This document shows, piece by piece, positions 47,375-59,200 of a DNA stretch of 64,000 bases (position 1 is the stretch's first letter; the number at the start of each line of letters is the position of its first letter). The notes beneath the pieces are model-generated. The model was not told the origin of the DNA. It saw nothing but the letters and a program-made list of their open reading frames with translations, and did not search any database. The stretch spans positions 310,001 through 374,000 of the forward strand of contig QPMI01000395.1 in assembly GCA_004431415.1 (NCBI GenBank), given 5' to 3'. Made by a program: the position numbers and the translations under genes. The stretch comes from Cyanophora paradoxa (Eukaryota; Glaucocystophyceae; Cyanophorales; Cyanophoraceae).

Positions 47375-50300
47375 CTAGTACTTGGCCAGCAGCAGCGCCG
47401 CAGCCGCGGCCGCGCTCGCCAGGACGGCCGACAGCAGTGACGAGGCAGAGAGGGCGCCGGCGGCGCTCCAGTACGGCACGGAAACGGTTGCCGGATTGCT
47501 GACTTTCATGGCGAACTGCGCGCGGGCGGAACGTTGACGGCAGGCGTCGTCGACGTCGATGTCAGCTTCGAATTCGGGAAACAGCGGATAGAATAAGCAG
47601 TATTATTAATGGCATGGGCGCACGGCGGTGAGATGATCGCAGGTGGCCGCGTAAACAGCGCCGCTGGAGGAGGTCGCCTTGTCGCACTCCTTCCAGGCGC
47701 GCGAGGCCTCATCGAAGTAGACCAGGGAGACCGTCTGGCCGGCGCTCGTGACGCACGCGCTGTTGAGGGGCAGCTCGAAGGTGATCTTGGACTTGAAGCT
47801 CTGGAGATTCACGACGCTTCCGTCGTCGGCGAACGCCGTCGCCGTGACCTCGTAGATGGGCGAGGCGAGCACGGAGCATGCGGACGAGGTGACGCCGAAT
47901 GCCGACGCCGGCGGCGTGTTCACTGCAACCTGTTCGTAACAGTTCAGAATATAACATAGTCAGTTGAGGTGCATTCGCCCATGATCAACGGCTATGAGCT
48001 CAAAGCGAATTCGGTATATTTATATTTGGAGCTCGGGGGGCGCGGTCGGACCTGGAAGTCGCCGGAGGCGGCGTCCGAAGGGAAGCGGACCTGCGAATGC
48101 GACGCGCACGTGCACGAACGTCAACTTGGCCATACGCGCACGTAGTTGCAATTCACAAAAATTTAAACAGCCCGGTACCAAATCAAGAGCGAACAAACCT
48201 GCGCGGCGGGGCCCGTGCCCGATGACGGAATCGACAGGGAGAGCGACTTCGTGTCTGTCTTCGTGCAAACCTGAGGGACCAGAATTATAATTTCACGTTG
48301 GGCGTCAACACGTAGATCTAGATCTAGATCTAAATGTACATGTGCGGACATCGATGGTGTGAATTCTTTTTACATGTTTTGTGGAAAAATGAATCCGAAC
48401 CTTGAAGCGAAGCGGCTCGAGGCTAGAGGAGCGCGGCTGGGCCGTGCAGGAGGCGTTGCCCGACTTGAGGGTGATCTGCGTGGAGACCGAGCTGAGGGCC
48501 TTCTGCGTCTGGCTGCGGATGGCCGTCGCGGCCTCAGACGTGGATGTTGCGGGAATGGCTGCCAAGAGCCCAGCCAGGCTTGCTTGCAGGCCCTGCCAAG
48601 CCCACGTGTGAGCCGAGGATGCGAGTGGGCCGATGCGATTCGCAAATATTAATATTTCGCTCGCACCGCCGAGTCGATGCCCGCGGTCGTGGCGATGCTC
48701 TGCAACAGAGCGCACGCGTCGTATCAGATGCGAAGTAACGCGACTTGGGAAGATTTTAATATATACACCCTCGCTTATAATTACAAAAGAAGCAACTCTG
48801 ATCATTTATTATAGAAGTGATGAACCGGGTTGGCCTGGATGACGGACATCAGGAGGCTGGCCCCCTTCACCGCGTCGGCCTCCTGCGAAGACACTTCGTT
48901 AGACTTTATGTTAAAGCCAGTGCGCACGTGGACATGTCTCCATGGCCAGAAGCGATGTCACTTGCCTTTAGGGCGCCAGTCTTCGCAGCCAGGGGGGCCA
49001 CGGACGCGAAGAAGCTCACAAGGGCGCCGGCAGTCTGCGTTATAATTAACGTTTAATGTGCTACCTCTTTAATATGCACATGCATCGCGACCTCAACCCG
49101 CGGCCGACCCATCTATATCGCTAGATATATAGAGTAGACGCTGAGGTAATATAAACGGATTCGCTCACCTCTGTGTCCTTAAGGTCGACACCGGCCTTCG
49201 TCGCCTCATTGTTCACAGTCTTCGCGTAGAAATCGTGTTACTCATTTGTGGACAAATAGAGAATTTTCGCAAATAGAGATCTAGACACGCTGGCGATGGC
49301 GCTAAAGCTAGTAGCTGCGCATTAATTTTCACATACTATTTTCGCTACTGTTATAGACTCGCGATCGAGATTCGTAATTTCGCGTCGACGTCTTTAATTT
49401 TATATATATATGCATGTTGAATATATGTGAACCCACCGTCATGACGTTCGTGAGGGCGCCGGAGAGCGCGTCGGTTGCGGCGCTCGTCTGGAGGAGGGCA
49501 CGCCGGGCGAGGTGGCGGAGGGCGGTGCCCGTGAGCTTGAAGTAGTCCGTCTTCAAATGTCGTGAAATCATGATCAGATTCATGGTCAATCAAATCAACC
49601 CAACTATAACCTCATTACTTATCGACCTTGAGCGTGTTGACGAGGGCGACGATTCTCTTCATCTTGGTTCCGAATGCCTCCGTGCTCTAGAGCCGCAAGT
49701 TTATGAGCTCCAATATTAATGCAATCTATAGGAAGCGGGAAAGTAAAACACTTACATCGACAATAATCTTCAGTTGCTCATTGAAAACCGCGATCAGACT
49801 CTGTGATTATGATTTTAGCGTCAGCAACGTGCGCGTCATGATCATGATCGAACGCGCCATGATTAAACGCAAATCATACGCGTGCGCGTATTAATAATAT
49901 TTAATATGACCGAATCAGCCAATCTTTATAAAAAATTGGCGGCATCGAACCTGGAAGCGCTCGAACGCATCGGTGCCCGAGGACGGCGGAACGAGCGGCG
50001 TGACCTCGATCGGAGACGGCAGGCTGAACGTGGTAGAGAGCCCCTTGCTGTCCGCGATCTTGACCGTCAGCTTCGCGCTCTGCGTCGTATCGGACAACTG
50101 CGCGCCAAAGAGATGGTTGGTATCGATATCGTGAGCGGGTTAATTGTAGCGTTCTGTCAGCAACTTCGTCGCATCTTATAATATTTCAGACGCACCGACG
50201 GGAAGTAGAAGGCCATGGAAGGCTCTAGGGAGGACGAGACGAGGAGGTCGGTGCTGAGGTCCGAAAAGATAGAGTAGACGAGGCGCGGGGAGCCGGTGCG

Positions 50301-52824
50301 CCAGCCGGAGCAGTTGACCGTCGCGGGCTCCACTGCCGCCTTGACGGACGATGGCCCGGCGACGCACGTGCCACCGTATGGGGGGACGCCTGACACGCCG
50401 CTTCGGGTGAGCGCCGAGCAATGCATATATGTCTAGCTCGTGCGCGTGACTGAAGCTTTCGCACGCTCACCCGAGACGGCCGCGGGGGCTGGAGACGGGA
50501 CGGGTGTCGGAGTGGCGGCAGTGACGGCGCCGGCGCCAGCAACCGCGAGCGGCGGCGTCGGAGTGGGAGCGTCGACGGCCGCCGCAGAATTCAAAGTTGG
50601 GGTGGGCTCCGGGGCTCCGGCCGCGGGCGCCGCCTCGGCTGTGGGGCTGGGCGAGGATCCGGAGGGCGTGGCGGATGGTGTGGCGGAGGGCGTCGGGCTC
50701 GGGCTTGGCGTGGGGGTGCAGGCGGGCCGCGTTGAAGTGCAGGTGAAAGAGACGTCTGAAATTAAAATTGCGTGAGTCATGAGCATGATCAGTTGCGATT
50801 GTGCGCGCGTTTGGATATTTGAGGAATCGAACACACCGCCGTTGAGTGTCGCCTTTAGACCGAAGGAGGACGAATCGGAAGCCGTATTGGATGACTACAG
50901 TATACATGTGCACGCATCATGTCAAACTTATGAGTGGAGATCGGTACTTGTAATGATTCCATGCTTTCGAATTCGCGACCGGGTGCGAACCGTCTCGTCA
51001 AATTTATAGTAGAAGTAAAAGTCGTCCGGGTTGTAGGTTTCACAAGCCAGCCCATTCTGTCCGAAACATCGTCGAATATTAATATTTAATAAAACCGGGT
51101 ACGATCGCGAGTTGCAGAGGAGATTGATATCGTCACAGTATACATACGTAGACGCCTGACCTGATAAACGTTTTGTACCTCCGCTTGTGTGAGCGCTTTG
51201 TTGCGCCACCAGCGCAAATCGGCGATTGATGCATTGGAGAAAGTCGTATAATCGGTATTCTGCAAATGTGCGATCGCGTGAATACAATGCAAACGCCATT
51301 TAAAGAACCTCGCGCGATTGAGACTTTAAGCACCCCCAAGTTGGCCCCGATGAAGTTTTTCCTGAAATCGATTGATTCTGCCTGTAGGATTCCAGTGCCA
51401 GCCTTGGCGTTCGCTCCAGGGGTGTTGTTGACGAAGGATCCGGGAGGATCGGTCACAATGGGAGCGTAGGTTCCGTAGGCGTAGCCCGCAGGGCCCGAGA
51501 GGCCCTGAGCTTCTCCGTTCAAGTAGATGGAGACAGGCGAGCCCTCGTTCCCACTGATCGTGTTGCCGCTGAGCTGGAACGTTGCGGGCACGGGAGCTCC
51601 GAAGACAATCGCTGAAGGTTGCAAGTGCGATCAGATCCATGATAAAGTTTGAGCACGACCGCATATATATATATAATTAAGGCCAAGAAAATACAGAAAT
51701 CGCAAAGCACCGATGTGAACCCATTTCGATAGGGGGATGCCTGACGAGAACATGTACATCCGCCAGGCTGCATATGCATGCAGACGTGCCATTAATATTG
51801 AAAAGAGCTCGAGCAGTCAACAAGGCCTAGGACTACAAGTAGTTGCATGCATATGTTTGTACACATGTAAAGTCCAGCGCACCGGTAGCACTCAAGTACT
51901 GCGCGGAGTACCTCCAGAGGGACAGGAAGGGGGTACTATCCGTGGCATTCTGCGATTTTTTTGAGTCCGGCGGCCATCGAACTACTGATGATCACAGCTC
52001 TACATGTAAATCTCATGAACAACATATATATATATATTAATGGTCAGACTGTGGATCCGGATGCGAACCTTCGAAAAGTAGAGCACGAGCTCGTGCGGGG
52101 ATAAGTTGTTTACGTTATCATCATGCTTATCTTTAAAGTTGAGCAGCCCAGCATCATACTCGGGAATTGAATGCAGATTGATCCTACGGCGTGCAAAGGG
52201 TGCGCGCGCGCAAACGTTAACGATTCCGCTCTTTAAGCAGGAGAATAGAGATCAAGACGTGCATACCAAAACTCGAGAGTGCTCGGGGCTCGGAGCTTGA
52301 ACTTGCCCTCAAAAGAAGACATATTCAGGAAGCGCGCAGTGGGACTAGAGGCAGTCCCAAACTTGACACCTGAATACGCGCTCCAATTTCAGCCATTGGG
52401 GCTAAGGTAGCCATCTTGATCGCGATCGTACGCGTGGCCGCGCGCCGGGCGGGCCGCGGGTGCGTATATTATACGTATGCGCATCGGCGAACTCTAGAGG
52501 ATCGCTAGCGCTGTTGCAATTTTGCCAAGGTACGGGTGCGCCGGTGAAAATTAAAAGCATAACGTAACGACGTAATATTTATGATACGCGTACGACATCT
52601 TTCGACGCGTACGGTGCCGCAGTGTTGTAAATTTAATGCCATATGCATTTCCATTGCATTCCAGAGCGCTCACCACACGAAGGGGGGCCTTGCGCGAGGG
52701 CGCCGCCCGCCGCGTGCACGAACAAGACGAACGCCAGCGCGAGCCCTGCACGCGCAGCTGCATGCGCATGCCCGGGTTTGATGGAGGCCGGCCTAGGCTG
52801 CGTGCTCCTTTGACGAGCTGTCAT
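47375..52824 (-). CDS. Cell-surface REJ/LamG/GPS protein, probable GPI anchor
   Basis: Large, intron-rich extracellular protein. Exon 1 (52674-52824) encodes a signal peptide with core AGLALAFVLFVHAAGGALAQ. Next come LamG/jellyroll-like pieces: GVKFGTASSPTARFLNMSS, HSIPEYDAGLLNFKDKH and ASIADLRWWRNKALTQAEV, and a second set with DDFYFYYKFDETV and FGLKATLNGGVFDSSN. A Pro/Thr/Ser linker (about 50,470-50,770) is followed by a REJ-like domain (YGGTCVAGPSSVKAAVEP then NCSGW, about 50,270-50,400). Further exons down to 47,700 are alpha-rich. A GPS motif follows: RAWKECDKATSS, then TCDHLTA joined across intron 47516-47623 to FAMKV. The last exon (47375-47515) is a hydrophobic tail ending LLLAKY, more like a GPI signal than a membrane helix with cytoplasmic tail. 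REJ and GPS occur together in polycystin-1 and sea-urchin REJ proteins, so a role in cell or gamete adhesion is possible. Internal exon borders are only partly resolved. Confidence 0.75.
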
Positions 52825-53183
52825 CTTTAACGATGCTGGCCTGCAGCTGCAGCTGAGTGCGCGGAGCTAGTCAGACGTCGACGTCGACTGGCCCAGCGGC
52901 CTGCAGCTGAGTGATCTCCGACGGTCACTGCAATTGCAAGCCTGCATGCGCAACTTGCTGGGTGCGCGGAGCCTCGGAGAGTCGGAGCTATACTATATAA
53001 ATAGCTACCGGCCGCGGGATACTGGCCTGATCGAGTAACCGTTGAACTATACGGTCTATATATACCAGTATACGTAGTCACTGAGTACCGGTAATCATTG
53101 AATGTTGCATCGTGGGCCTTCGTGGCAATGGTGGCCCACTGGCCCCTGGTGGGCCGGGGTCACCGGGCCGGGTCGACGTCATC
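52825..53183. promoter_or_regulatory. Upstream region of the REJ-like gene
   Basis: Holds short palindromes (ctgcagctgcag type, gtcgacgtcgac) and a TATATAAATA stretch near 52,993-53,003, 170 bp upstream of the start and suitable in either orientation. No coding character. Confidence 0.3.
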
Positions 53184-53582
53184 GACTACTGTAAAGCAGG
53201 AAATATTTAAGAGGTTGGATATTAATAGTACTAAAGTTCTAAAGCCTGAGTACTAAAGTTTTTGATACTATTAAACCTGAGGCCCGGGGGGGGTAGCTAT
53301 ATAGCGCAGTAACATCGGCGCTGCAGTATACGTATACGTAGTTGAATTGCTCGAAGGAACTTTCGGAAACGCAGAAGCGCGCGGCGTCGCCGCGCGCGGC
53401 CGGCGTCGAGCACCGGGTCCGCCAGGAGTGTACGCGCCGCGCCCCCGTGCAACCCGGAACCCCCTAGGCCTGCTAAAGGCTTTCGCGACCAACTCTTAAT
53501 TATTTTAGGCCTACTAAACCGGCCAAACCTCGGAATTACTAAACATTTTGGGGTCTTAAATATTTCCTGCTTTACAGTAGTC
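53184..53582. mobile_element. MITE-like element with 28-bp perfect inverted termini
   Basis: The 28 bases at 53184-53211 (gactactgtaaagcaggaaa...) are the exact reverse complement of 53555-53582. The 399-bp unit is AT-richer at both ends and has no long frame of its own, as expected of a non-autonomous DNA transposon. No clear target-site duplication was found: both flanks carry gtcgacgt motifs, which hides it. Confidence 0.7.
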
Positions 53583-54788
53583 CTCGGCGTCGACGTCGCG
53601 AGACTCGCGACTCGCGAGTCGGCGTCGACTCGGCGAATCGACGGCGATGAGCAGCCAGAGTCAGCAGCCAGACTGGCCTGAGTGATGTCACAGTGTAGCA
53701 CGGTTTTTAACCGTTGGAACTTGGAACGTTAATCCGATGATCGTTGATCATGAATTCGAACTACCGTACGCGTAGTACTAGGCTTAGTGGCCCAGTGACT
53801 CCACTGGGCCGCACGGCCCACACTGCACAGTGCACGTGCACGGTGCACGGTCTGCACTGACTCTGCAGACTGCAGAGGTATTTAACCTCTCAGAGTCTCA
53901 AGATCTAGAGTCTGCAAATTGACTGCAATTAAACTGGAAAGTGGGCGGATTCCCGGCGGAAACATTAGAATTGCGAATTCCTTGGCCTTGCGAACTTGTT
54001 CTTTTTATTTCCAGAAGCAAAACTTAAATTCACTGGCATTAATTACAAAGTATTTTTTCCCAGAATTGGTCGCATACAGATGGCTGTAAGACAGCAGGCT
54101 GTCAGCAGACGGTAAGACAGCAGTAATAGTGTCCGGGAGTCACCGTGACCGGTACCGCGCCAGAGCCTCGGAGAGTCCAACGGTCTAGATCTGGCAGAGA
54201 CCACGTGCCACGGTGCACGAACGGCTCCGTGCTAGTACCCGTCTTTATATAATTAGTTATTAATTGAAAAAGATAACTGTTTTTGGTGAATTACGGGCCA
54301 CAGTCTCTCGATTCGCCGGCTGATTCGAATTCGATAAATCGACACTAATTAATATTCCAAGGAAATCCTATTGCAAACATTCGATGTACAGCTTACGTAT
54401 ACATATATATTCATATGCATACTGGTATATGCCCGGCCTGCTAATCAAAAAGTGTGCAACGTTAACGCTGCATAGCACTGCATACTGCAGACTGCAGTAG
54501 TAGCAGTGCATAGCTATAACACTGCATATATATATAGTACTAGTAGCAGTGCACTGCACTGCATCATGGCATAGCACTGCATAGCACTAGGCCTAGGCTA
54601 GTATGCACTGCGGCAAAGTTTTGAAGTTTGCAAACTTACTAAGTTAGCTTGTATTATAAGTTGTATACCGCCATAATACCGGTAGCTATATAGTCTGCAG
54701 TAGATAAATATTAAGCTGGACTCTCAGAGTCTGTATAATGTAATACGGAGTCTGTAATACATATATATATGACTCTGTATATATAGAC
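53583..54788. other. Palindrome-rich intergenic DNA
   Basis: No gene seen. 53,583-53,650 is full of gtcgac and cgcgag palindromes. 53,790-53,880 repeats gtgcac, ctgcag and gggcc palindromes. 54,460-54,620 alternates agcactgcat and atgcagtgct-type words in both orientations. Several TATATATA runs. It may be old transposon debris or cruciform-prone spacer. Confidence 0.5.
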
Positions 54789-55989
54789 CGTCGGACGCAC
54801 TCTCGAGATTCCCTCGGGGGGGTACGGGGTTGCGAGGGCCGCCTCTGGCGGCGCCCTTGTGCACCCCGCGGGGGACAGTGCGTAGCAGCTTCGTCTTCTA
54901 CAGCCTGCTGGCGTTCCGGCAAGCCCGGGATCATCGCGCCCGCTGGCAGCTAGCGCAATCTCGGGAAAGATCGACAGCCGCGCCTGGCGGGTCCGGCGCC
55001 GATCTGGGCTCGTCCTGGATCGTACGCCGTGCGCGTAAGGACGCCCCGGGCGCGGCGGATCCCCCGCGTGCGCGCAGGTTGCTCTTCGGACGCACCATCC
55101 AACAGCGCCCGGCAAAGTAGAAGGCGGCAGAGGCGGAGCGAGTAGGACCATTCCTCCCGCCAGATGACGCCGGCCTCTCGATGACCGGCGGCCGCCGAGG
55201 TTCCGCCGCGCGGGGGTCCTCCTGTGCGTCTCCTCCGGCGCCGGGACTCTCCTCTCTGCTCCGCTCTCGGGTCCTCGTCCTCCGGCGGCCCGCGTCTCTC
55301 TCCTGCGGGCACCCGGGGGCGCCCGCCAGCGGGTCGGCGACGGTGGAGCCTCGCCGCGGCCGCGCTGCGATCGGGGCAGGTGTCTGGCGGCGGCGGACTG
55401 GTTCTCACGCACTGGTGGCGGGAGCTCGAGGAGGAGGAACCGCGGCGCGAGGTGGCGGCTCACCCCTGGCAAACCGCTCCAGCGGCGGCCCCGCGCGGGT
55501 CGCCGTGGGCGGAGTTGGGGCGCCGCGCGCCACCCGCAGTCGTCCCCCTTTCTCTTTCTCTCGTCCTAGATATAGAAGTAGGAGTAGGCGACGCGCGCGA
55601 CGCTACGTTTCTTTCTTTCTCGTCGTCTATCTCTGAGGTTGGGTTCCTTCGCAGATCCTTTCCTGCTTTCGTGACTCCTCGTAGGGATATGCCTCGTGCA
55701 TCCTGGAATATAGGCTATTATGTACTGAGGTGTACGTGGGCAGGCTATCGGAAAACGAGAACCCTTGCTCCCCGCAGTACATAGGTCTGTTTTTTCAGGA
55801 CCTTTTATGAGGATGGGCCCATGGGCAGCTGTCTTGCTATTCTCTACTTGTTAGTGAGGCAGACTGGTAAACTTCGGTTTTGGGTAGATTCGACTTGTCT
55901 ACTTTCGGAAGGGTCCGGTAGATTGATGTGGTAGTGCCGTCAATATACCGTCATTTTTGCAAAAAAAAAAACGTCGGACGCACTCTCGA
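54789..55989 (+). mobile_element. Retroposed insert with A11 tail and 18-bp target duplication
   Basis: The 18-mer cgtcggacgcactctcga occurs at 54789-54806 and again at 55972-55989. The insert between them (54807-55971) ends in 11 A immediately before the second copy. This is the hallmark of target-primed reverse transcription (LINE, SINE or processed transcript). The GC-rich insert includes a frame of 186 codons (55224-55784) with no recognised domain; the last 200 bases are AT-richer, like a 3' UTR. It could be a truncated LINE, or a processed copy of a cellular mRNA. Confidence 0.75.
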
Positions 55990-56209
55990 ACTTTCGATAA
56001 TTTATAATTCACCAAAAAGCTTAAGTTTGCACAGCTGCAGGCTTGCAATTCGCAAATCCGATCATCAGATCATTGTATCAAGGTACCGCCGGACCGGCGC
56101 CGGTCACGGGTACCGGTATACGGTAGTAACGGTACTGGCCCAGTGGCCCAGTGGTAAACCAGCTTCCTGATCATGATCCCCGGACTTCGCCTTTAATTTT
56201 TCGGCCATA

Positions 56210-59200
56210 TTTTTTTTTGAGAGACTACGGTGGGGCGAACCCCCCGTAGGTAGTGATATTAAAGACAACAAAGCAATCACAACTCAAAGATACAGTAAAC
56301 TAGCACAAAATATATACAGAATCAAGAGGGATCACGAGAAGGGACACGATCAGAAGAACGCAAAAGATAAGGAGAACGAGCACGAGGAGAAGGAGTAGAA
56401 GAACTCAAGGGCGTCGACGCAGAATTACTAGTCACACTAGAACGACGAGGAGCACGGGGACGCAGCAAATAAGGAGAACGAGCACGAGGAACTACAGTCG
56501 AAGACGAAGATCTAGACGAAGACGACAAGACAGAGCTAACAGCAGAACTAGAAGACGTAGTCGCAGGAGGCAAAGGCGGTAGAACAGTAGGAGAGGCGAA
56601 ACGTAGGACACCACTAGAGGGGAAAGTCGAAGCTGGCGGAGTGTCTAAACGGAATCGAGATTGTAGAGTTGGTAAAACAATGGACGGCTGAAGACTAATC
56701 TGAGGAACTGGGGACGACACGAGGAAAGGGGCAGAGCTCGGGTTCAGACTCGGAATCGGCAGTATAAGAGGAGGGGCGAAACGCAAGCCAGTAGTGACAG
56801 GGAAGGCAGACGATGGGGCTGAACCAGGCGGGAGAGGCAAATATAGCGAAGTAGAAGAGAGAGAAGGGTACACACGAGGAACGTCACCATACACAAAATA
56901 CTCACTGCCAAAAACTATACGGTCTGACGGTCGCTGAAGATAAAGAGGCGGAACTGCCTGAGGGCTAACAGTGAGAGATGGAGGAGGAAGAGGCAGAGCT
57001 AACGACAAAGGGAACGGAATCAAAGGTACAGGGAAGGCATGGAATACACGAGGAACTGGAAGGTGGAGGGGGCCAGTGCTCCTAACTAACATCGATGAAG
57101 CATCTGATGGAGGTGACGGCAAAACAACTGAGGGTAAACTAAGTTGAGGTGAAGCGAAGATTGATACAAGACTATCATGAATCAAAGGGGGCCATGCAGG
57201 AACCGGCGGGCGAGGTGGATCTGGCGGGACAGCCAGAGGGGAAGCCGAAGGTACAGGAGAGGAAAGCCGCAGGCGCCGAGACACATGGACAGGGGACGGA
57301 TCGGCATCGGGAGGCAAGGTTGAATTCGACGGAGACCGGGGGCGGCGGATTCGTGAAACGGAAGGTATCAGAGAAGGACTAGGGGGGGCAGGGAAGTACG
57401 GAGCCGCTGAGCAGGTGGCGACGGTGAGAGTGCAGGGGAGCGAATCCGTCGCAAAGTCGGAACAGGCTGACGGGGCTCGGCATATGTAGCCGCAGCTGCA
57501 GGAGCTGGAGCAAGCACTGGGGGTGCCGGATCCGGAGACTGGAGGCGGGGCGCTGGGCAGGAGGCACAGGATCTGGAGGATTCTCTGAACTAGAGGGGTT
57601 CGAGGTCGGCGAACGCCACGGGCGTTAGCAGGATGTTTATCAGCCCGAACATGACGGTCACGATCAGCAGAAGACTGAAAGTTCTTCCCACAAATAGGGC
57701 ATATTAATGTGGAGGCAGAAGCGGCGCTAGCACTAGCATCGGCAGACGAGCTCAAACGAGAACTCGAGGGAGCCGGGACCGAAGCTGTATCAGCGCTAGC
57801 AGATGGCCTCGCAATGTGCTGAACTTGAGGATTCACGCCGACGCCATTAACTGTAGCAGCAGGCCTAGGGGTAGCGACTGCAGGGGGGCCCGGGACCGCG
57901 ACTGCTGGGGGGCCCAAGCGCTGTAGAGGGATAGCTCCGCGCACAGAAAAGAAGCTCGCATCAAAAATAGATTGAGGGGGGCTAGGGCGGTCACGTGACT
58001 CAGGGTTTGAACCATCGTAATCAGAGCCCTCCCCTAAATGCCGTAAACGAAGAAGCTCAATGCGCTCGACAGCAGGAGGCAACGTAATCTCGAGAATATC
58101 CAGAAAACGTTTCCACAGGTTTAGCAGAGCATTAACGGAGTACACTGGTACCCGCTCAGCAAGTAAATTATCGGGTGAGAGATATGCACGGGACAGCTGA
58201 AAAATTGCGTAAATGCCCGCCAAAATATAACCGAGATACCGAACACAGAAATCGGCATCCACAGAAGATGTGATCAATGTCCCCGCAACACCGGGAACTT
58301 GTGGATCTAGAATAGCGGAGAACGTAATAGGAGGCAATGGTAAAGAGGGCTGCACGTCCTCGGGCAAAGCCTCTGCTAAGGATGTGAGCTCAGCATGCAT
58401 GGCCCGCCAAAAACCCTGCACCACAGGGCAATCAAAGAAAACGTGCCGCACTGAACGATGCTGCCCATCATTACAAGCGCGGCAGAAAATAGCCGCGACC
58501 GGCGGCCGTTGTAAAGATGGGAAAGCCTTATATCGGAGACGGAAGAGGACATCGAGCCACAGCATAGGAAAGGCACGAAGGGCGACGAGCTGAGACACGC
58601 GATTAAGAGGGAGATCCAGACCCCAGTGTTCTGAAGGCATCTTAGCCCTACTCCGCACCCGCCACAGTCGCTGTACCTCGAGCTGGTAAAAGCGCCGAAC
58701 AGAAAAGCCCTGAAGCGTGAGCATCTTATCGAATGTGAAAGCAAAATTGCTGTAGGAAAGCGTAGCTGTCGAACCCGTACCAAGCGAAACCAGAATTGGA
58801 CGCGAACCTCTGCGCAAAGAAATAAAATACTGGGAGGAGAGCACATGAAGCGGCAAGAGGCCAGCTGGTACGCCAGGGTACAAGAGCGGATCTGGAGGGC
58901 GGCCACGGGGCCAGGGGACGAAATCCAACACCCGTGGGACAATCTCACCTTCAAAAAGAGGGAAGGCCACAAAAAAGCCCGAGGGACCCCTCAGATACAC
59001 ATATTTATCATCTTTCGATTTATACCATAAGAAACGTTCCGGTACGGCATTAGCAGTAAGCGTTGTAAGCCAACTGGATGGCAGGGCACGACAAATTTGA
59101 TCAAAGGCAGCAGTATAATCAACTAGCATTGCAGGGGGAGCACGAAATCGGTGCAACTGTACATCCGGGATCCCAAATGTCAGCGACGCGCTGTACACCG

